Positions 1-10,410 of a DNA stretch of 64,000 nt are shown here, piece by piece. The DNA is taken from contig CM066039.1 in NCBI GenBank assembly GCA_033557465.1, forward strand, positions 400,787,440-400,851,439. The letters are read 5' to 3'. The stretch comes from Ichthyophis bannanicus (taxonomy: Eukaryota > Chordata > Amphibia > Gymnophiona > Ichthyophiidae). The first letter of the stretch is position 1; every line of letters starts with the position of its first letter. The notes below the pieces were generated by a model. It saw only the letters and a program-made list of their open reading frames with translations. It did not search any database and had not been told where the DNA came from. A program made the translations under genes and the position numbers.

Positions 1-10
1 ACTCAGCAGG

Positions 11-1900
11 ATGGGGGTTTTTGACTCCTTGAGCGTAGCCTCTCCTCCACTGCTCTCCCCACCCTGCACAGGAGGTCGCCTCGTCCTCTTTGCACACCAG
101 TGGCCCCTTATCACCGGGGACAGTTGGGTGCTGGACATAGTCCACAATGGCTATGCCCTCCATTTTCACCAACTGCCACCACCATATTTTCCAGGGGAGC
201 CTCCAAGGCCTCCCCTGCACACAGACCTCCTTCTACAAGAGCTTCAAGGTCTGTTGGTGGACAGGGTGGTGGAGCCTGTGCCTCCCCACTTGCAAGGTCA
301 CGGATTCTACTCCAGGTATTTCCTGATACCCAAAAGAACCGGTGGCCTTCGTCCCATTCTGGACCTCAGAAACCTCAAGTTCCTGGAGAAAGAAAAGTTC
401 AAGATGCTTAGTCTTGGAACACTTCTGCCCTACCTCCAGCAGGGAGATTAGATCTAAGGAGCATAACCAAAGGATGCGTACACTCACATCCTCATTCATC
501 CAGACCACAGAAAGTACCTCAGGTTCATTGTGGGAGGAAACCATTATCAGTACAGAGTACTACCTTTTGGCCTGTCCTCCGCTCCCAGGGTCTTTACCAA
601 GTGCCTGGCAGTGGTTGCGGCCTACCTGAGAAATCAAGGCATCTGTCTTTCCCTATCTGGACGACTGGCTCATCAGGGGTCAGACGTCCCTGGAAGCCAG
701 ACAAGCCACCCTAAACACCATTGCTCTGCTTCAGAAGGTGGGCTTTGTCATAAACTTCGCCAAGTCCACTTTGCTCCCCTCCCAGAACTTGGAGTTCATA
801 GGGGCAAGGTTGGATTCTCAACTGGCAAAGGCATTCTTGCCAGAAGACAGGGCTCAAAGGCTGATGGATGCGGCAAAGCAGTTTCTGAACAGGTCCCTGG
901 TCTCCGCCAGACTCTTCCTCAGGCTTCTGGGTCACATGGCTTCGACAGTACATGTGACTCCCAATGCCAGGCTCCATATGAGGCCTGCACAGTGGTGCCT
1001 TCGGACTCAGTGGTCTCCAGCCATAGACCACTTACAAGACAAGATAAAGGTGTCCAAACCCCTTTTGGCCCCCCTCAGCTGGTGGCTACATCCACCCAAT
1101 CTACTCAAAGGAATGCTTTCAAATGCCAGAATACTCAGTGGTCCTCACCACCGACGCCTCTCTAAAGGGCTGGGGGGCTCATTGTCTGGACAAGTGCACC
1201 CAAGGCCTCTGGTCTCCGTGGGAGGCAGCCCAACAGATCAATCTGCTGGAACTTCGAGCTATCCGCTTGGCGCTCAGTTTTTTCTCCAGCCCTGGCTCAC
1301 CGCTCAGTCTTGATTCAAACAGACAACCAGGTGGCCATGTTTTATGTGAACAAGCAGGGTGGCACTGGATCCCAGATCCTTTGTCGAGAGACTCAGGACC
1401 TTTGTTCCTTTGCCCTGAAGCACCACATGCTTCTCAAGGCGGTGTACCTTCCAGGCCAGGAGAACTGCCTGGCTGACCGGTTGAGCAGGATTCTGCAGCC
1501 CCACGCGTGGCAGCTGCATCCCTTTGTAGTTCAAAAGATCTTCCTAAATGGGGTCTCCCTTGGATAGATCTCTTTGCCAGTCCACTAAACAAGCAGCTAC
1601 CCAAGTTCTGTTCCAGGCAACCACATCCTTTGAGGATCGCACCAGATGCTTTTCTGATGTCCTGGTCTCAGGGCCTCCTGTATGCGTTTCCTCCCACGCC
1701 CTTGGTGGCCCGGACTCTTCAAGATTCTTCGGGACAAGGCCTCGGTCCTGCTGGTAGCTCCCAGATGGCCGAGACAGCCTTGGTTTCCTCTTCTGCTTCA
1801 ACTGGCGGTGGATCACCCACTGCCTCTGGGGTTGTAACCCGACCTCCTTTCTCAGGAGCAGGGTTCCTTACTACACCCCAATAACAAGACTCTCAATTTG
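11..1900 (+). pseudogene. DIRS copy A reverse transcriptase/RNase H, broken
   Basis: Remains of the DIRS pol protein, which copies element RNA into DNA. The RT part shows HGFYSRYFLIPKRTGG and LRPILDLRNL near 295-390, YRVLPFGLSSAPRVF near 548-592 and the catalytic YLDD at 654-665 in a shifted frame. RNase H follows with TTDAS (about 1147) and QTDNQVAMFYVNKQGG (about 1316). A C-terminal stretch beginning DLFASPLN (about 1567) matches the place where DIRS elements carry a methyltransferase-like domain. At least four frame changes and several stops interrupt it, including damage around 445-475 where the usual segment before the DAYTHILIHP motif is scrambled. The gene is dead in this copy. Confidence 0.85.
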
Positions 1901-2100
1901 ATGGCCTGGAGGCTGCAAGGGTAGTCTTGGCTCACTGGGGCCTGCCTCAGGAAGTTGAGGTTGTCCTAGCCTCTAGAAAACAGTCCACTAGGAAAGCCTA
2001 TGCTCTCAAATGGAAGAGGTTTTCTGTGTGGTGTCAGCTACGTACAGAGGATCCTTTCTCCTGTACTGTGCCGGTAGTGCTTCAGTACTTGCTGCACTTA

Positions 2101-3639
2101 CTTGCTCATCTGTAATACCTGAAGATTGGAGGGTCGCCAACGTAACACCAATTTTTAAAAAGGGTTCCAGGGGTGACCCGGGAAATTACAGACCGGTGAG
2201 CCTGACGTCAGTACCAGGGAAAATGGTAGAAACCATCATAAAGAACAAAATTACACAGCATGTAGATAGTCATGGCCTAATGGGAGACAGCCAACATGGC
2301 TTTAGACAAGGAAGATCTTGTCTTACTAATCTGATCTGTTTTTTGAAGGTGTGCATAAACAGGTAGACAAAGGTGAGTCGGTTGATATAGTGTATCTGGA
2401 CTTTCAGAAAGCTTTTGACAAGGTCCCCCATCAGAGACTTTTGGCAAAGCTAAAAAGTCATGGGATAGGAGGCAGTGTACTATTGTGGATCGGGAACTGG
2501 TTAAAAGATAGAAAGCAGAGGGTAGGGCTAAATGGCCAATATTCCCAATGGAAAAAGGTGAATAGTGGAGTACCCCAGGGATCTGTACTGGGTCCGCTAC
2601 TTTTTGACATATTCATAAATGACCTGGAAAAGGGAATAACTAGTGAGGTTATCAAATTTGCAGATGACACAAAACTGTTTAAAGTTGTTAAAACCCAAGA
2701 GGATTGTGGAAACTGCAGGAGGATCTGGATAAATTGGAAGACTGGGCATCCAAATGGCAGATGAAATTTAATGTGGACAAGTGCAAAGTTATGCACCTAG
2801 GAAAGAACAACCCACACTATAGTTACACGATGCAAGGCTCCACATTAGAAACCACCACCCAGGAAAAAGATTTAGGAGTCATCGTGGATAACATGTTAAA
2901 ACCCTCCGCCCAGTGTGCAGCGGCGGCCAAGAAAGCAAATAGAATGCTAGGTATCATAAGGAAAGGGATGGAGAATAAAACAAAGGATATTATAATGCCT
3001 CTGTATCGCTCCATGGTACGACCGCACCTTGAATATTGTGTGCAGTTCTGGTCACCGTATCTTAAAAAGGACATAGAGTTATTAGAAAAAGTACAGAGAA
3101 GAGCCACCAAATTGGTGAAGGGGATTGAAGGCTACTCCTATGAAGAGAGGCTAAAAAGGTTAGGGCTCTTTATCCTGGAAAAGAGACGGCTGAGGGGAGA
3201 TATGATAGGTCTATAAATTAATGAATGGAGTGGAACGGATAAACGTGGATCAATTGTTTACGCTATCAGAATATAGAAGGACTAGGGGACATGTAATGAA
3301 GCTACGGGGTAAACTATTTAAGACAAATAAGAGAAAATATTTCTTCACTCAACGTGTAATCAAACTCTGGAATCTGTTACCGGAGGATGTAGTAAGGGCT
3401 GTTAGTATAGCTGGGTTTAAAAAAGGTTTGGACAAGTTCCTGGAGGAAAGGTCCATAAACCACTATTAAAAAGGGACCCAGGATATCAATGCTTGACCTA
3501 GTACAAGCACTGCAGAACCTGTGTCTTTTGGGGAAACTGCTAGGTACGTATGACCTAGATTGGCCACTGTTGGAAACAGGATACTGGGCTTGATGGACCT
3601 CGGTCTGACCCAGTATGGCATTTCTTATGTTCTTATGTT
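2101..3639 (+). mobile_element. CR1 LINE, 5'-truncated insertion (CR1-a)
   Basis: A CR1 retrotransposon cut short at its 5' end within the RT domain and inserted into the DIRS recombinase gene. It is flanked by the 6-bp duplication CACTTA (2095-2100 and 3640-3645). Its 3' end has the CR1 hallmark of a short 8-bp repeat, TTCTTATG, after the tail GACCCAGTATGGC. Removing it restores the recombinase reading (LLHLSNQGLKSN), which confirms the boundaries. Confidence 0.93.
2107..3469 (+). pseudogene. CR1-a ORF2 reverse transcriptase fragment
   Basis: Reverse transcriptase of a CR1 LINE lacking the endonuclease and the start of RT. Visible motifs are [50 protein letters not shown] and the catalytic FADDTKLF (about 2657-2680). 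After it come the thumb region ([15 protein letters not shown]) and the C-terminal [15 protein letters not shown] block, ending at SINHY. Frameshifts lie near 2345, 2710 and 3205. It is co-linear with the longer CR1 at 43-47 kb. Inactive. Confidence 0.92.
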
Positions 3640-4620
3640 CACTTATCCAATCAGGGACTTAAGTCCAATTCTGTTCGGGTCCACCTCTCAGCTTTAGCAG
3701 CTCACCACTCACTGGTGGAGGGACATTCTTTGTCAGGTCACCCCTTGGTGTCCCGCTTTCTCAGGGGCTTGCTTTTGCTCAAGTCCCCCATCCGTCGTCC
3801 TGCTCCTGAGTGGGAGCTGAATGTGGTCTTGCAGTAACTGACTCGCCCACCCTTTGGGCCGATGGCTACTTGTCCACTGCGCTTCCTCTCCTGGAAGACA
3901 CTCTTCCTGATAGCCTTTACCTTGGCTAGGCAAGTAAGTGAGCTTCAGGCCCTGGTCTGTGATAGGCCTTACACCAGGATTTATAGGAACAGGGTAGTTC
4001 TCAGGACTCATCCCAAGTTCCTCCCTAAGGTTGTCTCCTCTTTCCACCTCAATCAGGAGGTGGTTCTTCCAACATTCTTCCCTAGGCCTCATGCAAGCCA
4101 GGCTGAAGCAGTCCTGCATACCCTGGACTGTAGGAGGGCCTTATCCTTCTACCTTGACCGTACGCAGGGGCATAGAAGGGCTACTCAGTTCTTCGTATCC
4201 TTTGACCCCAATAAGTTGGGGTTGGCAGTGTCCAAGCGTACCTTGTCCATCTGGGTGGCTGACTGTATCATCTGGGCTTACAAGGTGGCTGACCTTCCTT
4301 TGCAGGGTAGGGTCATGGCCCATCGTGTCAGGGCAATGGCTGCCTCAGTGGCTCATCTCCACTCTGTGCCTTTGGTAGACATCTGCAGGGCTGCAACTTG
4401 GTCTTCAAGCCAGACTTTTGCAGCCCATTACTGTCTGGAGAGGGAGTCCCGTAGGGACAGTGCTTTTGGCCAAGCAGTACTCCGGAATCTCTTTGAGGTT
4501 TAGGCAACTCCTGCCCTCTGTTGGGCTACCGGTGGTGGTTGTATCCTTGAAAAGCCTTTCTTTACTGCTGATACTAGAGGGAGTTCTCTTGTTCAGCCTG
4601 GGTTCCTCGGTAGCCCAGAG

Positions 4621-4745
4621 CTAGGGAGTCACCCATATGTGAGGACTGACTTCTTGCTTGGTCCTGGAGAAAGAGTAGTTACTCACCTGTAACAGGTGTT
4701 CTCCAGGAGCAGCAGGAATCAGTCCTCACAACCCACCCTCCTCCC
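4621..4745 (+). repeat. DIRS copy A internal complementary region
   Basis: The segment joins the complement of a DIRS left-ITR edge (CCATATGTGAGGACTGACTT to CCTGGAGAA) directly to the complement of the right-ITR edge (AGTAGTTACTCACCTGTAAC onward). This fused arrangement is the internal complementary region of DIRS elements, thought to template formation of the circular intermediate. It follows the recombinase stop by about 120 bp. Confidence 0.8.
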
Positions 4746-4819
4746 CTCGGAGTTGCAGTTGTACATAGTTTGTGTTTTTACATTTTTGTGTGCTCTTCTT
4801 AGCTATGTCATTTGATTGA

Positions 4820-5283
4820 GGTAAGATGGCACCTTTAGGCAGGAAGGGAACCGCGCATGCGTGCCAGCATTCCCAAAGGCTTTCATGGAAAGCTGGGGAA
4901 ATGCTCCGCTGGGGGCTTCATCGGCGCCGATGACCCATATGTGAGGACTGATTCCTGCTGCTCCTGGAGAACACCTGTTACAGGTGAGTAACTACTCTTT
5001 CTCCGGGAGTAGCAGGAATCAGTCCTTACAACCCTCCCTCCTCCCCTTGGAGTTGCCATCTTTTGTTTTTGCCTGACTGCAGTCTTAGCTATGTCATCTG
5101 ACTTAACAAGATGGCACCCTTGGGCGGGAAGGGGACCACACATGCGTGGTAGCATTCTCAAAGGCTTTCTTTGAAAGCTGGGGAAATGCTCCGTGCTGGC
5201 TCTGTCGGTGCCGACGTCACCCATATGTGAGGACCGATTCCTGCTGTTCTCAGAGAACACCTGTTACAGGTGAGTAACTAACT
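4820..5283 (+). repeat. DIRS copy A right ITR, tandemly doubled
   Basis: Two right-end units lie in tandem (about 4820-5000 and 5001-5283). Each ends with a CCATATGTGAGGAC block, a CCTGCTG block and CACCTGTTACAGGTGAGTAA. The second unit begins within the ACTACTCTTTCTCC that should be the outer edge. Other copies have one unit, so copy A has gained an extra end by unequal exchange or by an abutting truncated copy. No gene is seen in 5284-5418. Confidence 0.75.
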
Positions 5284-5418
5284 ATGTTTTCTGGCTGGTC
5301 CAGAAGACTGGAGCACTGAGCATTTTCAGAATTCATGGGTGGGTTCTGTTGATATTGTGATGAACACTTGAATTATGAAAGAGTGCGCAGTACAGGCATT
5401 CTAAATCTGCTAGCATGG

Positions 5419-5706
5419 AGTGGAGGAGTGGCCTAGTGGTTGGGGCAAGGTACTTCAGGCCGGAAGGTCGGAGGTTCAAATCCCAGTAGAGAACAGCAAC
5501 CTTGGGCCGGAAGGACTGGGGTTTCTAGTCCCACAGGTACTCCTTGTGGTCTTGGGCAAGCCACTTAACCCTCCATAGCCCATGTTCCCTGTAAAATAGT
5601 TATCTCCAAGTTATAATGCCCTGTTCAGTGTAATTTCAGTTGGTTCAATGTAAACCGCACTGATGCAGAATAGCGCGCTATATAAGAGAATGTAAATAAA
5701 TAAATG
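5419..5706 (+). mobile_element. tRNA-headed SINE with L2-like tail
   Basis: The head has a pol III A-box-like GTGGCCTAGTGGTT (about 5429) and a B box GGTTCAAATCC (about 5473). The middle carries the common vertebrate core CTTGGGCAAG..CACTTAACCCTCC. The 3' part (TGTAAACCGCACTGATGC, then TATATAAGAGAATG and TAAATAAATAAATG) resembles an L2 LINE tail, which suggests mobilisation by L2. A minus-strand, head-less copy of the same SINE lies at 47345-47527. It is not a tRNA gene: no acceptor stem closes around the head. Confidence 0.82.
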
Positions 5707-5716
5707 TAGAGTAGTA

Positions 5717-5945
5717 TAATCTCCAGGAACAAGCAGGAATGCAGTCTTCACATGTGGGTGAATGTCACTGACAGTCTGTGCAAGAATGCTTCCAAGCGTC
5801 CAATAGGAAAGCCTTTGGGAGCACTCCACTGTGCCTGCATGCCTGTCTTCCCAATTCCTCTTCTCAGTTCTTTGTTTTCCACGGAGCCAGTAGGATATAT
5901 CCTGTCACCGCCGAAAAACTTTTTTTTTTTTGTGCCCTTCAGGGT
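5717..5945 (+). repeat. DIRS copy C left ITR
   Basis: Begins TAATCTCCAGGAACAAGCAG and carries the AGTCTTCACATGTGGG block, the CCAAGCGTCC / CTTTGGGAGC block and the gag leader GGAGCCAGTAGGATATATCC. It is a diverged version of the left ITRs of copies B, D and E. Confidence 0.85.
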
Positions 5946-6114
5946 ACTTCATGCTTCTGCCTTTGTTGATGCCAGTTCTGTTGAATCAGACGCTAGTCCT
6001 GATATTTTTCCTTTTTAATTTTTATTTTCTACTGATTTTAACCATGCTTCTCACGGCTAAACTAGACCTCTAGGTGTGTCCATAGCCTTATTTTCAATTT
6101 TGAAGACATTTCAG

Positions 6115-6280
6115 ATGTGGAAAAGTCAGGAAGTGGTTTAAAAAAAATGCACCAAGTGTGCCAGTACCATTTTAGCCACTGATAAACATGACTTGTGTCT
6201 AAAATGTTTAGGTCCTGAACATAAACTCACTTATCCTTTGTGCCAGCATATGACTGAGGAGCCTCAAACGAGCAAAACAG
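6115..6280 (+). pseudogene. DIRS copy C Gag zinc-finger fragment
   Basis: Encodes the N-terminal Gag finger: KKCTKCASTI, then DKHDLCLKCLGPEHK, so CxxC...CxxC...H in the order seen in all DIRS Gags here. The coding stretch is cut at 6280 by the left end of copy B, and an in-frame stop lies before the KKC motif. Later Gag parts of this copy reappear at 15718. Confidence 0.8.
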
Positions 6281-6505
6281 TATCTCCAGGAACAAGCAGG
6301 AATGAGTCCTCACATATGGGTACGTCGGAACCGACGGAGCCTGCGCGGGAAAGCTCCCCAGCTTCCCAGAAAGGAAAACTTTTGGGGCCTCCCACAGCGC
6401 ATGCGCGCTGCCTTCTCGCCTTCCTGACCAACTCTCCTCAGTTCTTCTTTTTCCGGGGAGCCAGCAGGTCGTGTTCCTGTCACCGCTGAAGAAATTATTT
6501 TAATT
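6281..6505 (+). repeat. DIRS copy B left ITR
   Basis: Runs from TATCTCCAGGAACAAGCAG through CATATGGGTACGTCGG and the CGCATGCGCG palindrome to about the GAAGAAATTA before the gag leader. It is the inverse complement of 11700-11880. Confidence 0.88.
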
Positions 6506-6659
6506 TGTTTCTTTGACCGCGTGTCTGCCTTCCCCGATTCCGGACCGATACCGCCGGTCTTTTTTCCTTTATTTCTTTAAAAAAAAAAATAATAATTACT
6601 TTTTCCCCACTTGGTGTGTTTGTTCTGTGAGGCCTCTAGGCCTTCTCAGATTCTCCCTC

Positions 6660-8484
6660 ATGGAGAAACCAACCTCTGGTTTTAAAAAATGCACCAAGTG
6701 TACCAGTACTATTTCAGTCACAGATACCCATGAATGGTGTCTTAAATGTTTGGGGCCTGACCATTCCATTCCGGATTGTCCATCCTGCTCTCTGATGTCC
6801 AAACGTGGCTTACAGAACAGAGCAGCCAAGTTTCATATGCTGTTTTCTACGGATACTCCAGCATCAACATCCTCCAGGTCTTCCTCTCTCCTGATGGATC
6901 TCAGGTAACCAAACATTCTTCAGGCAGGTCCTCAAAGGGCAAATCTCCCTCTAAGCAGCAAGAGGCCCTTGGGTTTGACCCTGAGGACCCTGCCCCAGCC
7001 AAACAACCCCGGCGGGAAGCTCCGGCTTCCAAAGCTCCTCCTATGGGGTTACAGGTTGACATCGATGGCACGGCCTCGACCGATCACCTGTTAGACTGCT
7101 CTGGGCTACCGGCCAACACCGGTACCGACATCCAGGCAGTTGTGGCGTCTATGGGTACTACTGTACAATCCATGCAGCAAGCCATACTGGCTTTCATTAA
7201 CGCTGCAACGCCCTCGGTACCGCAACAATCGGTTCTGACTCCGGTTCTGGTACCACAACCGATACCGGTACCCAGAGCATCTACTTCCAGTAGCATGCCG
7301 GTTCTGGTCTCCGGTTCCGGAGGTTTTCTCGATACCAATCCGGTTCCCGGTACGCCCGATGTCGATACCGGTCGGTATGCGTATCGATCTCTGGAAGCTA
7401 ATAGGCGGTACTTTGAATCTTCTGAGGATTCTGATACCTCAGATGATTCTGCTGATGTCTCTTTTACTCTTCCTGAGGAGCCCTCTTCTCCAAAAAGGAG
7501 AATGTCTCCTCCAGAGGATTTGTCCTTTCAAGACTTCATTATTGAAGTAGCTAAAGGACTCTCCATTTCTGTAACCTCTGAAAAGGAACCTAGAGCAAAA
7601 AAATTAGATATTTTAGGATACTCTAAGGTTCCCAAAGAGGCAGCCACCTTACCCATACATGAAATTCTTCAAGAACACATGATGGACTTGTGGGAGGCTC
7701 CTCTCACCCTATCTCCACATTCTCGACGTTTGGACACCATGTATCGGGTTCCTCCTTCTCCTGGTTTTCAAAAAAACTCAGCTCCCTCACCACTCTATTG
7801 TGGTGAAGTCTGCTATGAAAAAGATAGAGTACCAAAAGGCACTCTTCTACCCCTCCAGGAAGAGAATGTAGGACTCTGGATGCTTTTGGTAGAAAAATCT
7901 TCCAAGCTAGCATGCTTATTGCCAGAATCAATTCATACAGCCTCTATATGGGCATGTTTTTGAAAGAGATTGCACTGAAGATACGTCATTTTCTCCCCTT
8001 TATCCCAGAGGATAGAAAGGAGGAGTTCCTCCTTTTGCTAAAGCATACTCAAGATGTTTCAAAGTTCTCCAACAGAGCAGCCTTTGACTCTTTTGAGGGA
8101 GCTAGCAGAGACTCGGGCATTGCCATAGCTGCTCGCAGACTTGCTTGGCTCCAGGCCTCTGATTTGGAACCCTGGGTACAAGATGGCTTGGGCAATCTGC
8201 CCTGTACAGGTGAAAATCTGTTTGGCAAGGAGTGGCAAATCAAAGCCACTCAAATGGATGCAGAGAATGCTGCTTTAGATAGACTTTCTAAGTCTACCTC
8301 TACCCCTGCCAAGAAAAAACCTTTTAAGAAGCCTTTCTATAAAAAGACCAGATTTTCCACAAATACTGGCCAGCAATCTTCCCAAGTTCGCTTTGCTCCT
8401 AAGCGTCAGCAATCTAAACAGGCCAGAACAAAGTCTACAGGGGCTGCTACAGTCCAGCAGTTCCAACCCCCTCAGAGTTTTTGA
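6660..8484 (+). pseudogene. DIRS copy B gag
   Basis: The Gag-like protein is presumed to package element RNA. The ATG at 6660 opens MEKPTSGFKKCTKC. The finger is CTKC...CLKC...H...CPSC (residues about 11-45). A Ser/Pro-rich middle follows, then the conserved core FQDFI (about 7526), the LWEAPL helix (about 7690) and ARRLAWLQASDLEPWVQD (about 8130-8185), and a Lys-rich C-terminus (KKKPFKKPFYKK) that should bind nucleic acid. It needs two frame changes, near 6840-6905 and 7915-7960, so it is a pseudogene. The usual Gag in this family is about 600 residues, which matches the total span. Confidence 0.85.
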
Positions 8485-8486
8485 CT

Positions 8487-10410
8487 TGATTCTAGAGAAC
8501 TTAACCTTTCTGGCTCTGCAACAACCAGAGCCTCTCACCATTCCAGGAAGGTTAACTCATTTTGCTCCCAGATGGGAACAAATCACATCAGAACAGTGGA
8601 CCCTCTCTATCATCAGAGAGGGCTACAAACTACATTTCTCCAGCCTTCCTCCCCATACCATGGTGAGACAATTCATTTCTCCCCCATCTCTCCTGTACTT
8701 GTTGGGTCAGGAAGTGACCACCCTTCTTGCCCAAAGGGCAATAGAAGAGGTTCCTCTTCTTCAACAGGGGTCAGGGTTTTACTCCCCTTATTTTCTCATC
8801 CCCAAGAAAACAGGAGGGCACAGACCCATTCTAGATCTGAGAGAATTGAACAAATTTCTATACAAGGAGAAATTCAAGATGCTCTCTTTAGGTACTCTCC
8901 TTCCATACCTACAGAGTCAGGATTGGCTTTGTTCTCTAGATCTAAAGGATGCGTACACACATATACTCATCCATCCATCCATCCCACAGAAAATTTCTAC
9001 GATTTCTGTTCCAGGGAAAGCATTTCCAATACAGAGTACTCCCCTTCGGTCTAGCCTCTGCTCCAAGAGTGTTCACCAAATGCATGTCAATAGTGGCTGC
9101 ATTTCTACGCACTCTGGGAATATTTGTCTTCCCATACCTGGACGACTGGCTCATCCAAGCTCCATCTCAGTCCGAGGCTCAGACTTCCCTGGACCACACC
9201 AGACGCATACTGCACTATCTGGGACTCGTCATCAATCTGCCAAAGTCTCAACTCACCCCTACTCAGTCCCTAGAATTCATAGGGGCCTGGCTAGATACCA
9301 CCACTGCAAGGGCCTATCTTCCTCAGGCCCGTTGCCACCGTCTAGTGCACTTGGCCTCTCAAATTCAGTCCAGAAGCCACTTGACTGCCAGGGAGATGCT
9401 ACAACTGCTAGGCCACATGGCATCCACAGTTCATGTGGTGCCTTATGCTCGCCTACATATGAGAGCAGCTCAATGAACTTTGTTCACCCAGTGGACCCAA
9501 GCATCAGGAGCTCTCTCAGACCAAATAGCAACCTCAAAAGGTCTTTTTTGGTCTCTCCAATGGTGGATATCCACTCAAAATCTGTTGTTGGGGGCCCCCT
9601 TCCAACCTTTGTTACCCCAAGCAACTCACTACAGATGCCTCCCAAACAGGTTGGGGAGCTCATCTCCAAGACCTCTCCACTCAAGGCACTTGGTCTCCAC
9701 AGGAGACCACCCTTCATATCAACCTTTTGGAGCTGCGAGCAATTTTCCTTGCTCTCAAGGTCTTTCATACCCTCCTCATCAACATGACAGTCCTTGTTCA
9801 TACCGACAATCAAGTAGCCATGTTCTACATAAACAAACAAGGAGGGACTGGCTCTCTGTCGCTTTGCAACGAAGCTCTAAAATTGTGGGCCTTCGCCAGA
9901 GAGCATCAAATCCATCTCCTGGCAGTATACCTCCCAGGAATCCAAAACTCTTGGGCAGACACACTCAGTCGAGTTCTGCTTCCACACGAATGGTCCCTGC
10001 ACATGGATCAGGTACTCAGAATCTTTCAGAAATGGGGAACCCCGGACATAGACCTGTTTGCAAGTCCGTGCAATGCCAAACTTCCCCGGTTCTGTTCCAG
10101 AATTCTGTGTCAGGGGGTTCAGGCCAAGGATGCCTTCCTCCTTCATTGGGGTCAGGCCTTCCTGTATGCCTTTCCACCCATTCCTTTGATTCCCAAGACT
10201 CTATTCAAACTTCAGAGGGATCAAGGATCTATGATCCTCATAGCTCCACGCTGGCCACGCCAAGTGTGGTACCCTCTACTTCTGCATCTCTCCCAGGCAC
10301 CCTCCCTGGATCTGGGAGCTGCTCCAGACCTTCTGTCTCAAGAGGAGGGGACTTTGTGGCACCCAAACCCCAAGTCCCTTCACCTCAGAGCTTGGTTACT
10401 GAAGGCCTAG
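8487..10410 (+). pseudogene. DIRS copy B reverse transcriptase/RNase H/MT-like polyprotein
   Basis: Polymerase of the element. RT: GSGFYSPYFLIPKKTGG (about 8767), DLKDAYTHILIHP (about 8940), then a frameshift near 8985, FQYRVLPFGLASAPRVF (about 9027) and intact YLDD at 9135-9146. TGG to TGA at 9474-9476 adds a stop just after HMRAAQ. RNase H resumes after another shift near 9630, with HTDNQVAMFYINKQGG (about 9799). The C-terminal PDIDLFASP...YAFPPIPLI...APRWP region corresponds to the methyltransferase-like domain of DIRS elements. It stops at TAG 10408-10410 and overlaps the recombinase frame. Confidence 0.88.

Larger units (their letters stand above)
1918..4503 (+). pseudogene. DIRS copy A tyrosine recombinase, split by CR1
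   Basis: The recombinase would integrate the circular DNA form of the element. The N-terminal part (SRKQSTRKAYALKWKRFSVW, about 1971-2030) ends at 2100, where a CR1 is inserted. The rest resumes at 3640 (GLKSNSVRVHLSAL) and runs open from 3862 to the stop at 4501-4503. The HxxR box is AHRVRAM (about 4318) and the tyrosine is in the FAAHYCLE segment (about 4420). The position aligned to the first catalytic arginine (ARRxSEL in other copies) reads ARQVSEL here, so the key Arg is Gln. One further stop lies near 3835. It is non-functional. Confidence 0.85.
1..5283 (+). mobile_element. DIRS retrotransposon copy A (left end outside window)
   Basis: A tyrosine-recombinase retrotransposon whose left ITR and gag lie before the window. 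Present in order are RT, RNase H, the recombinase, the internal complementary region and a doubled right ITR. All coding parts are broken by frameshifts and stops. A CR1 LINE (2101-3639) sits inside the recombinase gene. Family assignment rests on the YLDD RT box, the RNase H motifs and the C-terminal HxxR...Y recombinase ending, all co-linear with copies B and F. Confidence 0.9.

Noticed and set aside
5419..5500. tRNA gene
   Set aside because: A and B boxes are present but no cloverleaf closes, and it continues into a SINE core and tail.
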